Positions 1 to 6,394 of a stretch of 15,048 bases of DNA are shown in pieces (the first letter of the stretch is position 1; each line of letters starts with the position of its first letter). Below the pieces are notes generated by a model that worked only from the letters and a program-made list of their open reading frames with translations, ran no database searches and had not been told where the DNA came from. The position numbers were made by a program, and so were the translations under genes. This DNA is from an uncultured Clostridia bacterium (GTDB taxonomy: Bacteria > Bacillota > Clostridia > Oscillospirales > Acutalibacteraceae). The DNA is taken from contig CALFTO010000129.1 in NCBI GenBank assembly GCA_937916195.1, positions 1-15,048 on the forward strand, written 5' to 3'.

Positions 1-1
1 T

Positions 2-727
2 GTATTTATGAATATTGGATTGTTACCCGATATTTTCAAAACAATTTTCTCAGAAGCCTTTAATTTTGAGGCAATTTTTGGTGGCTTTAGCGGTTCTTGC
101 GTAATGTTTGGTATTAAGCGAGGACTTTTCAGTAATGAGGCAGGCGTTGGCTCTGCACCTAACGCATCAGCATCAGCCGAGGTTAATCATCCGGTTAAAC
201 AAGGTATTGTTCAAGTGCTTTCAGTGTTTATTGATACTGTTCTTGTTTGTTCTGCAACCGCATTTATGTGTATGAGCTCGGGCGTTGAGCCGTCAGCAGA
301 GCTTTCGGGTGCACCTTATGTGCAGGCAGCGTTGAGCAACACTCTTGGCTCATTTGGACCGATTTTCATAACTGTCGCAATGATTTTGTTTGCATTTACA
401 ACTCTTATCGGCAACCTTTTTTATGTTGATAAATGTATCTTCCACATTTTCGGGAAAAAGCCCGGCAAGGTATTTATGAGTATATATTATATTATTGCTT
501 CTGTTGTAATTTTTGTTGGTGCAGGATTGAGCGCTGATTTACTTTGGGGTATTGCTGATATAACAATGGGTGCTATGACGATTATCAATATGCCTGTAAT
601 TCTTTACCTCGGCAAATATGTGTTCAGAGCCTTAAAAGACTATGAAAAACAACGAAAAGACGGTATTGAGCCCGTATTCAAATCAAAAAATATTGATTTA
701 CCCGACAAAACAGATTATTGGAACTAA
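2..727 (+). CDS. Sodium:alanine symporter family (AGCS) protein, 3' part
   Basis: This is the C-terminal part of an AGCS-family (AlsT/DagA-like) sodium- or proton-coupled amino-acid symporter of the cell membrane. The reading frame is already open at base 2, so the start lies before the window. The family signature is clear: a GIKRGLFSNEAGVGSAP segment at about bases 110-165, followed by a conserved HPVKQG and a membrane helix carrying FIDTVLVCSATAF. At least four hydrophobic segments follow or overlap this, ending in a charged cytoplasmic tail (KDYEKQRKDG). The gene ends with TAA and an intrinsic terminator 7 nt later, so it is the last gene of its transcript. The substrate (alanine, glycine or another small amino acid) cannot be read from this fragment. 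Family assignment is near certain. Confidence 0.93.
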   Translation, partial: VFMNIGLLPDIFKTIFSEAFNFEAIFGGFSGSCVMFGIKRGLFSNEAGVGSAPNASASAEVNHPVKQGIVQVLSVFIDTVLVCSATAFMCMSSGVEPSAELSGAPYVQAALSNTLGSFGPIFITVAMILFAFTTLIGNLFYVDKCIFHIFGKKPGKVFMSIYYIIASVVIFVGAGLSADLLWGIADITMGAMTIINMPVILYLGKYVFRALKDYEKQRKDGIEPVFKSKNIDLPDKTDYWN

Positions 728-733
728 AATTTG

Positions 734-764
734 GCACTGACTTTTAAAAGTCGGTGCTTTTTTA
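734..764 (+). terminator. Intrinsic terminator of the AGCS symporter gene
   Basis: An inverted repeat at 734-757 (GCACTGACTTTT with AAAAGTCGGTGC, one G-T wobble) is followed at once by a run of six T (758-763). It sits 7 nt after the symporter stop codon. Confidence 0.88.
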
Positions 765-793
765 TTGAAATACAGATTTTTGTGTGTTAATAT
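765..793 (+). promoter_or_regulatory. Probable sigma-A promoter of the SGNH hydrolase gene
   Basis: TTGAAA at 765-770 (5/6 to the -35 consensus), a 17-nt spacer, and TAATAT at 788-793 preceded by a TG at 785-786 (extended -10). It directly follows the T tract of the upstream terminator and leaves a leader of about 30 nt before the ATG. The -10 hexamer itself is only a 4/6 match. Confidence 0.5.
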
Positions 794-827
794 TTATGTA
801 AGGTAAATATTTGAAGGGGGAATAGTA

Positions 828-2225
828 ATGAAAAATAAGGGTATTAAAATTTTTGCAATAATTTTTGCAGTAATCCTAATCATTGGAATTGGTCTGTTTT
901 CTTATTTATTCTTTAATGGACTTTCGGGGCTTCATATTAGAAAAGATGCTCAAGAAGGTCAAATTAAGGTAGCTTGCGTGGGTGATAGTATTACATACGG
1001 ACACGGAGTAGCACCTTGGCATAGTAACAATTATCCTGCTGTGTTGCAAACCCTTTTAGGAGAAAACTATAATGTGCAGAATTTTGGCGTGAGCGGCACA
1101 ACTGCACAGAAAACTGGTGACCAACCATATGTTGAAACTGATGTTTATAAGCAAAGCATTGAATATAATGCTGATATTCTCATTTTTATGCTTGGCAGTA
1201 ACGATTCAAAGCCTGAAAATTGGAAAGGCGACGAAGCCTTTAAAGAGCAATATATCTCATTACTCGATACATACATAACGGAAGATAATTCGCCCAAAAT
1301 TTATCTTGGTATTCCTGCAAAAGCTTTTTATGAGGATGAAAATCAGACAAGCGGTTTGACTTCTTATGATATTCAAGGAGATATCGTTGAAAGAATCGGC
1401 GGAATTGTAAAAGAAATCGCGGCAGAGAGAGGATACAAATACATTGATATTTATGAGCTTACAAAAGAACACCCTGAATTGTTTGTTTCAGATTTAGTTC
1501 ACCCTAATGCAGATGGTGCAAAGGCTATTGCGAACGAGGTTTGTGCACACATAAAGGATGCAAATTTTGAGATTGGTAATAGTGATGTTGAAAATCAAAT
1601 CAAATTGATTGTAAACAACCTCGACAAATGGTTTGTGAAATATACAGATGTTTATAGTGGATATTGTGTGACCGATTTAAATCAAAATGGATTGCTTGAA
1701 ATAGTAGCTTGTTATAATCAAGGTTCCGGACTATATTCCGAAAATGCTCTTTTTGAAGTAAACAAAAATATTGATGGTTTAGTTGAATATAAAATTGACG
1801 ATAAACTTGATTCTCAACCAGATTTATTGTTTTCCGATTCAGTGAATTGTTATAATATGGAAAATAAATATTGTTATGTTTTCTGTGACAGTCTTCGAGT
1901 AAGTGGTGCTGAACATTTGACTTTTCTATTTAATTCCCATTTAGATAACAATCAATTTAATAGTGATTTGATTGCACATAAAGAAATATTATGGAGTGAT
2001 AATGAAAATTTTACAGAAACATACAAAAATTCAAATAATGAAAAAATTAATGAAGTTGAATTTAATAATGCTGAAAAAGAATATTTCAATGGCTACAAAT
2101 GTAAAATAGTAAATTTAGGTTGGTATAAAGGCTCACCAAGTGATAATGCTTTATTGCTTAATAAAACAAATGATGAGTTGATAACAATTCTTATGCAATC
2201 ATATAATACTTTTATCGGTAATTAA
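828..2225 (+). CDS. Membrane-anchored SGNH/GDSL hydrolase with unrecognised C-terminal domain
   Basis: A 465-residue SGNH-fold esterase-like enzyme, probably facing the cell exterior. Residues 7-31 form one hydrophobic helix after a short basic N-terminus (signal anchor; no lipobox seen). The SGNH blocks are present: GDS with nucleophile Ser54, Gly90 in NFGVSG, Asn125 in LGSND, and Asp222/His225 in DLVHPN. The catalytic domain ends near residue 242. Residues about 245-465 form a second domain that I do not recognise. It has a DLNQNGLLEI segment (283-292) resembling the DxNxxGxxE loops of Firmicutes surface proteins. Bases coding for this half are far poorer in G+C than the first half. The start is supported by an AAGGGGG SD at 814-820. 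The substrate is unknown; carbohydrate or peptidoglycan ester is a reasonable guess. The next gene begins inside the trailing terminator. Confidence 0.88.
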   Translation: MKNKGIKIFAIIFAVILIIGIGLFSYLFFNGLSGLHIRKDAQEGQIKVACVGDSITYGHGVAPWHSNNYPAVLQTLLGENYNVQNFGVSGTTAQKTGDQPYVETDVYKQSIEYNADILIFMLGSNDSKPENWKGDEAFKEQYISLLDTYITEDNSPKIYLGIPAKAFYEDENQTSGLTSYDIQGDIVERIGGIVKEIAAERGYKYIDIYELTKEHPELFVSDLVHPNADGAKAIANEVCAHIKDANFEIGNSDVENQIKLIVNNLDKWFVKYTDVYSGYCVTDLNQNGLLEIVACYNQGSGLYSENALFEVNKNIDGLVEYKIDDKLDSQPDLLFSDSVNCYNMENKYCYVFCDSLRVSGAEHLTFLFNSHLDNNQFNSDLIAHKEILWSDNENFTETYKNSNNEKINEVEFNNAEKEYFNGYKCKIVNLGWYKGSPSDNALLLNKTNDELITILMQSYNTFIGN

Positions 2226-2228
2226 ACT

Positions 2229-2268
2229 AAAATCACTCCCTGCATAGAATGTATGGGAGTGATTTTTT
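2229..2268 (+). terminator. Terminator-like hairpin after the SGNH gene, overlapping the next gene's SD
   Basis: A perfect 12-bp stem, 2229-2240 (AAAATCACTCCC region) paired with 2255-2266, has a 14-nt loop and ends in a T run at 2263-2268. It starts 3 nt after the SGNH stop codon. The next gene's ATG (2269) comes directly after the T run, and its only SD (GGGAG, 2255-2259) lies in the 3' arm. Confidence 0.8.
2255..2261 (+). promoter_or_regulatory. RBS of the amidase-domain gene, sequestered in the hairpin
   Basis: GGGAGTG lies about 9 nt before ATG 2269 and is the only SD-like sequence. An in-frame TGA at 2260-2262 rules out any earlier start, so this site decides the start. All seven bases are paired in the terminator stem. 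Confidence 0.65.
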
Positions 2269-2754
2269 ATGCGTAGCTTTGAATATAACAGAAATAATGC
2301 TGTTAATTATGCGAAACAGTGGGCATTGTCAAGAAATCCGCGATATTACGATTTTCACGGAATAGGGGGGGATTGCACCAATTTCGCTTCTCAATGTATT
2401 TATGCTGGCGCAGGAGTTATGAATTACACAAAAGATGTCGGTTGGTATTATGTTTCACCGAACGACCGCGCTGCCGCTTGGTCAGGAGTTGAATATTTAT
2501 ACAGATTTCTCACAACAAATGAAAGTGTTGGACCAGTTGGCAGAGATGCTAATATAGGTGAAATTCAACTTGGTGATGTAATCTTTTTAAGTAACGGACA
2601 AAGACTGTACCATACACTTGTTGTGACAGGTTTTGATACCGACGGAGAAATACTGATTTGTGCACATACAGTCGATTCATATATGCGACGGCTTGATAGT
2701 TACAATTATGTTCGTGCTTACTCTGTGCATATAGAATATGTTAATACTTGGTAA
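2269..2754 (+). CDS. Putative amidase-domain protein (Amidase_6-like)
   Basis: A 161-residue stand-alone domain matching the Firmicutes putative amidase family (PF12671-type, cysteine-peptidase-like fold). The family pattern reads through the whole protein: an N-terminal YNRNNAVNYAKQWA helix, GGDCTNFASQ with probable nucleophile Cys36, a GDVIFL strand, then YHTLVV with His115, and CAHTVD with His133. There is no signal peptide or membrane segment, although relatives are often fused behind an export signal, so its location is uncertain. It may be cytoplasmic, or the N-terminus may have been lost. The catalytic cysteine codon is preceded by seven consecutive G (2365-2371). It ends 17 nt before the convergent NUDIX gene and shares a bidirectional terminator with it. 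Its actual substrate is unknown. Confidence 0.85.
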   Translation: MRSFEYNRNNAVNYAKQWALSRNPRYYDFHGIGGDCTNFASQCIYAGAGVMNYTKDVGWYYVSPNDRAAAWSGVEYLYRFLTTNESVGPVGRDANIGEIQLGDVIFLSNGQRLYHTLVVTGFDTDGEILICAHTVDSYMRRLDSYNYVRAYSVHIEYVNTW

Positions 2755-2760
2755 AAGAAA

Positions 2761-2787
2761 AAAGGATTGGTTTATTCCAATCCTTTT
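2761..2787. terminator. Bidirectional terminator between amidase and NUDIX genes
   Basis: A perfect 10-bp stem (AAAGGATTGG 2761-2770 with CCAATCCTTT 2777-2786) has a 6-nt loop. It is followed by T on the + strand (2784-2787) and, on the - strand, by a T-rich run (complement of 2753-2763). The loop and left arm overlap the NUDIX stop codon (2772-2774), so the minus-strand terminator starts within the end of the gene. Confidence 0.85.
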
Positions 2788-3200
2788 AACATTTGCTTTA
2801 TTTCCCAACCTTGCATTTCGACATACATATTATCTTTAATTTCTTCAATATTAAGCCATAATAATTTGTGGTCAGTTTCTTTTGGCGGTTGAGTTTGATT
2901 ATTTATTTTTCCAACATAATAAGTCTGAATAGGGTTGAAATAACCGATTTTTTCGTGATATGTATATAATTCAGCACTGCAAAGTTTCTTTTCAATTTTT
3001 ATGTTATATCCTGTTTCTTCGAGGCTTTCTCTCTTAATACATTGTTCATCGGTTTCGTTTTCTTCTTTACCACCGCCGATTAGAAAATAACCTTTAGATG
3101 TTTTAATTACACCTATCTTATTATCCTTTACAGGAATAATGTAAGCACCAATTCGGGTAGTGTATGCAACGTTTTCTTTTATACCAAATATTTTATGCAT
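2772..3200 (-). CDS. NUDIX hydrolase
   Basis: A 142-residue NUDIX-fold pyrophosphohydrolase acting on a nucleoside-diphosphate-linked substrate in the cytoplasm. The NUDIX box is at about residues 43-65: Gly, then Glu, then the RE..EE.G core with Arg57, Glu58, Glu61 and Glu62, which bind the divalent metal. One hydrophobic position inside the core is Ser instead of the usual Leu/Val, a mild departure. The start chosen is ATG at 3198-3200 because AAAAGGTG (3207-3214) lies 6 nt upstream. A GTG at 3207-3209, three codons earlier, falls inside that SD and is rejected. The gene begins 12 nt after the capA-like stop, and the SD overlaps that stop codon, indicating translational coupling. The substrate cannot be predicted; 8-oxo-dGTP or ADP-ribose clean-up are common options. 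Confidence 0.88.
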   Translation of the reverse strand: MHKIFGIKENVAYTTRIGAYIIPVKDNKIGVIKTSKGYFLIGGGKEENETDEQCIKRESLEETGYNIKIEKKLCSAELYTYHEKIGYFNPIQTYYVGKINNQTQPPKETDHKLLWLNIEEIKDNMYVEMQGWEIKQMLKGLE

Positions 3201-3206
3201 ATCAAA

Positions 3207-3214
3207 CACCTTTT
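3207..3214 (-). promoter_or_regulatory. RBS of the NUDIX gene, overlapping the capA-like stop codon
   Basis: AAAAGGTG on the minus strand contains part of the capA-like TAA (3213-3215) and lies 6 nt before ATG 3200. It decides the NUDIX start against GTG 3209. Confidence 0.7.
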
Positions 3215-4376
3215 ACATCTGCTCTAAAATATATTGTTTTACATCTTCTAATTTGCTTTCTTTCCATTTGCCTTCTTCTGCTTTTTCTGCTAATGGGCAA
3301 ATTATATAGAAGTCTAATGTTTCTCCGGGTACTCGACCTGTTCTCAATGGCTCGGCAAAATGCTCTTTCCATTTTTCTTCAGTTGCGCCTTTAAATTCTT
3401 CGGGTTTTAAAAAGGTCATTTGACGCTTTGTTGCCGCAACAAGCATTTTAGCTGAAAGGGGGGCTAAAAGGTTGTATTCGTCCTCTTGAACATCAACAAA
3501 TATGCGTGGAAGTTCATCTTTAACAATGCGTTCTTCACCACGAACAATTTTAAGTCCCATTGGCTCATAAGTGAACTCATTTTCAGCAAAATTAAGTTTA
3601 ACAAGCAAGCCAATATCAGTATTAAACTGTGAACGTTGATAATCAGTATCAAAGATAAAGTTACCCAATGAATAGAAAATAATTTTATCACCGACTGTTT
3701 CGTAATTCATTGGAACATGAGGATGATGTGCAACAACAATATCTGCGCCCATTTCTAAATACTTATGATATCGTTCTCTTGTATATGGAGAGGGTAGTGG
3801 TGTGAATTCTTCGCCCGCGTGAGCTACAACAATACACCAACGGCAAGTTTGTTTTATCTCGTCAATTGATTTTTGGATTTCGTCAAGGTCGCTCCAACTG
3901 TAACAACCGGGTTTATCAATATCAGCCTTTCTGCAAGCACGCTGATAACCAACACCAATCATACCAATTCCGCCTGCTTCATTGAGAATTACAGGTTTCT
4001 TTGCTTCGTGAATGTTCATTCCTGCACCGATAGTCTGCACACCGTTTTCTTTAGCGATTTTTAATGTGCTTTCAATACCATAAGCACCAGCATCCATAAT
4101 ATGATTGTTGCAGATATTCCATATATCTGACTTCATATTATTAAGAACTTTTAAAGCTTTTGGGTCAATGGTATGCAACAACTGTTGAACACCGCTTTGA
4201 GTTGTATTCTGGTCTGCAATAGCAACAGGACCTTCAACATTAGTTATAACATGGTCAGCACTATGAAGAAAATCGAGAATTTCTTTTGAAATTAATTTTT
4301 CGTCATTCCATTTTCCGTACATATATCGGTCAAAACCAATATCACCTGTAAATACTAAAGAAGTTTTTTCTTTCAT
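3213..4376 (-). CDS. CapA-family (PGA_cap) metallophosphatase-like protein
   Basis: A 387-residue protein of the CapA/PgsA (PF09587) family, a calcineurin-like metallophosphatase fold named after poly-gamma-glutamate capsule synthesis. Metal-site motifs are visible in order: GD at 11-12, NVEGP at 46-50, NNHIMDAG at 90-97, VVAHAGEE with His186, AHHPHV with His217, His218 and His220, and SLGNFIFD at 236-243. Unlike classical CapA there is no signal peptide or membrane anchor, so it is probably cytoplasmic and its link to capsule is doubtful. Residues about 285-387 form a charged extension I do not recognise. An AGGTG SD lies 5-6 nt before the ATG. It is followed after 12 nt by the NUDIX gene and preceded, after only 24 nt, by the tRNA terminator. 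The pairing suggests a phosphoester or nucleotide-related role (inference). Confidence 0.88.
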   Translation of the reverse strand: MKEKTSLVFTGDIGFDRYMYGKWNDEKLISKEILDFLHSADHVITNVEGPVAIADQNTTQSGVQQLLHTIDPKALKVLNNMKSDIWNICNNHIMDAGAYGIESTLKIAKENGVQTIGAGMNIHEAKKPVILNEAGGIGMIGVGYQRACRKADIDKPGCYSWSDLDEIQKSIDEIKQTCRWCIVVAHAGEEFTPLPSPYTRERYHKYLEMGADIVVAHHPHVPMNYETVGDKIIFYSLGNFIFDTDYQRSQFNTDIGLLVKLNFAENEFTYEPMGLKIVRGEERIVKDELPRIFVDVQEDEYNLLAPLSAKMLVAATKRQMTFLKPEEFKGATEEKWKEHFAEPLRTGRVPGETLDFYIICPLAEKAEEGKWKESKLEDVKQYILEQM

Positions 4377-4400
4377 AAAAACACCTAAATAAATTTATTA

Positions 4401-4434
4401 AAAAAGACCTCGAATTTTACTGCGAGGTCTTTTT
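4401..4434 (-). terminator. Terminator of tRNA-Leu, upstream of the capA-like gene
   Basis: A perfect 12-bp stem (4401-4412 with 4423-4434; core GACCTCG/CGAGGTC) is followed on the minus strand by a run of six T (complement of 4400-4405). It begins immediately after the tRNA CCA end and leaves just 24 nt before the capA-like ATG. Confidence 0.85.
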
Positions 4435-4518
4435 GGTGCGGGTAGCAGGGGTCGAACCTGTACACCTCTCGGCACAAGATCCTAAATCTTGCGTGTCTGC
4501 CAATTCCACCATACCCGC
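4434..4518 (-). tRNA. tRNA-Leu, anticodon UAG
   Basis: An 85-nt class II tRNA on the minus strand with encoded CCA. The acceptor arms GCGGGTA (complement of 4512-4518) and TACCCGC (complement of 4438-4444) pair fully and are followed by discriminator A and CCA. The anticodon stem CAAGA/TCTTG encloses loop TTTAGGA, giving anticodon UAG for CUN codons. A long variable arm and the T arm with GTTCGA are present. It has its own promoter and terminator. Confidence 0.97.
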
Positions 4519-4531
4519 AAATATCTTTTGT

Positions 4532-4560
4532 ATTATAGCAAAGAATTTTTCAAAATTCAA
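4532..4560 (-). promoter_or_regulatory. Promoter of tRNA-Leu
   Basis: On the minus strand, TTGAAT (complement of 4555-4560), a 17-nt spacer and a perfect TATAAT (complement of 4532-4537) place the transcription start about 7 nt before the mature tRNA 5' end. The -35 box directly abuts the -35 box of the divergent GH2 promoter. Confidence 0.8.
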
Positions 4561-4589
4561 TAGACAAATGGATTAATATGTTATAAAAT
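4561..4589 (+). promoter_or_regulatory. Probable sigma-A promoter of the GH2-WYL operon
   Basis: TAGACA (4561-4566, 5/6), a 17-nt spacer and TAAAAT (4584-4589, 5/6) predict a start near 4596. The hexamers begin one base after the -35 box of the oppositely oriented tRNA promoter. Confidence 0.65.
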
Positions 4590-4604
4590 ATATTTGATTA
4601 TTAT

Positions 4605-4616
4605 GCCTTATAAGGC
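4605..4616. promoter_or_regulatory. 12-bp palindrome, candidate operator of the GH2-WYL operon
   Basis: GCCTTATAAGGC is a perfect 12-bp palindrome about 10-20 nt downstream of the predicted GH2 transcription start and 12 nt before its SD. Its position suits a repressor site, possibly for the WYL regulator encoded in the same operon. I did not find a second copy in the window. Confidence 0.35.
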
Positions 4617-4627
4617 TTATTTTCTTT

Positions 4628-4633
4628 GGAGGT
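4628..4633 (+). promoter_or_regulatory. RBS deciding the GH2 start
   Basis: A full-consensus GGAGGT lies 7 nt before ATG 4641. A TTG at 4626 that would extend the frame by five codons overlaps this SD and is rejected. Confidence 0.85.
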
Positions 4634-4640
4634 AAAAAAT

Positions 4641-6389
4641 ATGGGATTTATGAAAACTCGTTGGACAGACTTAGTTGACAGAAGCAATCCGTTGCCTGAG
4701 TATCCTCGTCCACAAATGGAAAGAACTGACTGGGTGTCAATGAATGGTGTTTACGATTATGCAATTACTGACGGCGATTGTGAATGGGCAGAATGCTTTG
4801 ACGGTGAAATTATTGTGCCTTATGCAATTGAATGTATGCTTTCAGGTGTTGAAAAGCCATTGCTTCCTGAGCAGAAACTCTGGTACAAAAAGATTTTCAC
4901 AATACCCGAAAATATGCAGGGTAAGCACATAATATTAAACTTTGCCGCAGTTGATTGGGATTGCAAGGTTTATGTAAATCGTCAGCTTGCAGGCGGTCAT
5001 ACAGGCGGTTATACATCATTTGGCATTGATATCACATCTTTACTTAAAGACGGCGAAAATGAGCTTGTAGTTGCAGTAACAGACCCCACTGAAAAGGGTT
5101 ATCAGCAACGCGGTAAGCAGGTGCTTGATACTCACGGTTTCTGGTATGTTGCAACTTCAGGTATCTGGCAAAGCGTATGGCTTGAAGCTGTTGACGCTTG
5201 TCATATTACAAAGCTTCGTATGATTCCGGACATTGACACAAAAGCTCTTAAAATTAAAACTTATGTTACAGACGAAAACTGCGAAGTTAAGGTAACAGTT
5301 TATGACAACGGTGAAACAGTATCAGAAAATGTTATTTCTCTTGATGATGAAATCAAATTCGATGATATTAAGCTTTGGTCCCCCGAAAATCCGTTCCTTT
5401 ATGATTTAAAAATTGAGCTTATTAAAGACGGCGTATCTGTTGATACAGTTAAGAGCTATATCGGTATGCGTAAGTTCTCTGTTGGTAAAGACGAAAAAGG
5501 GTTACCAAGATTTATGCTTAATAATAAGCCTTATTTCCAAAAAGGTCTTCTTGACCAAGGCTATTGGTCAGACGGTGGTATGACCCCCGCAACAGATGAT
5601 GCAATGATTTACGATATTGCAACTATGAAGCGATTAGGCTTTAATATGCTTCGTAAACATATTAAGGTTGAACTTGACCGTTGGTATTATCATTGTGACA
5701 GACTTGGTATGCTTGTATGGCAGGATATGGTAAGCGGTGGCGAATATATCGGCACAATGCTTGCGGGTGTTTATCCATTCTTCGGTATTCACGTTAAGGA
5801 TGATAAATACAAGGCATTCAAGCGCGGTGAAAAAGAATGGCGTGACGATTTTGAACGCGAGCTTAATGAAATGCTTAATCAACTTTTCAATCACACATCA
5901 ATTTCTTGTTGGGTTCCTTTCAACGAGGGTTGGGGACAGTTCGACTCAGTAAGAATTTCTAATAATATCAAGGCATTTGACCCAACTCGTGTAGTTGACC
6001 ATGCAAGTGGTTGGCACGACCAGGGTGCAGGTGATTTCAAGAGTATGCACCGCTATACAGTGCCGGTAACTATGCCAAAACTTGACGAACGTGTATTCGT
6101 ACTTTCTGAGTACGGCGGATACAGCCACATTGACCGCGGTCATACATGGGATGAATCAAAGAGCTTCGGTTATATGATGTATGGCACAAAAGAAAAACTT
6201 ACTAAGGCATACAAGAATCTTCACGAAAAGCAGATTATTCCGCTTGTAGCAAAAGGTTTGAGTGCAACTGTTTATACACAGGTTAGTGATGTTGAAAACG
6301 AAGTCAATGGTATAATGACTTATGACCGCGAGCATATTAAAGTTGATGAAGAAGTTCTCATCGCAATGAATGAGAAGCTTGTTTTATAA
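4641..6389 (+). CDS. Glycoside hydrolase family 2 (beta-galactosidase/glucuronidase superfamily)
   Basis: A 582-residue intracellular GH2 enzyme with no signal peptide. Domains in order: an N-terminal jelly-roll sugar-binding domain (about 20-185, with WYKKIF and the VYVN...GGHTGGYT segment), an immunoglobulin-like middle domain (about 190-275), and the catalytic TIM barrel (about 285-580). The acid/base is Glu429 in WVPFNEGWGQ and the nucleophile is Glu490 in VLSEYGGYSH, both intact. At 582 residues it lacks the extra C-terminal domains of LacZ. The substrate cannot be assigned from sequence; beta-galactosides, glucuronides, mannosides or arabinosides are all possible in GH2. It is the first gene of a two-gene unit with a WYL regulator starting 5 nt after its stop, and a glycolytic cluster follows. 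No transporter gene adjoins it, so sugar uptake must be encoded elsewhere. Confidence 0.93.
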   Translation: MGFMKTRWTDLVDRSNPLPEYPRPQMERTDWVSMNGVYDYAITDGDCEWAECFDGEIIVPYAIECMLSGVEKPLLPEQKLWYKKIFTIPENMQGKHIILNFAAVDWDCKVYVNRQLAGGHTGGYTSFGIDITSLLKDGENELVVAVTDPTEKGYQQRGKQVLDTHGFWYVATSGIWQSVWLEAVDACHITKLRMIPDIDTKALKIKTYVTDENCEVKVTVYDNGETVSENVISLDDEIKFDDIKLWSPENPFLYDLKIELIKDGVSVDTVKSYIGMRKFSVGKDEKGLPRFMLNNKPYFQKGLLDQGYWSDGGMTPATDDAMIYDIATMKRLGFNMLRKHIKVELDRWYYHCDRLGMLVWQDMVSGGEYIGTMLAGVYPFFGIHVKDDKYKAFKRGEKEWRDDFERELNEMLNQLFNHTSISCWVPFNEGWGQFDSVRISNNIKAFDPTRVVDHASGWHDQGAGDFKSMHRYTVPVTMPKLDERVFVLSEYGGYSHIDRGHTWDESKSFGYMMYGTKEKLTKAYKNLHEKQIIPLVAKGLSATVYTQVSDVENEVNGIMTYDREHIKVDEEVLIAMNEKLVL

Positions 6390-6394
6390 GAATT

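Noticed and set aside
3201..3209. GTG start for the NUDIX gene
   Set aside because: The GTG is part of the AAAAGGTG SD used by ATG 3200.
4434..4518. tRNA-Leu as an integration site for a mobile island covering 828-4376
   Set aside because: No integrase, no direct repeat of the tRNA 3' end and no mobile genes were seen; the AT-rich stretch is confined to one domain.
4626..4640. TTG start extending the GH2 protein by five residues
   Set aside because: The TTG overlaps the GGAGGT SD that serves ATG 4641, so ribosomes would have no site for the upstream start.
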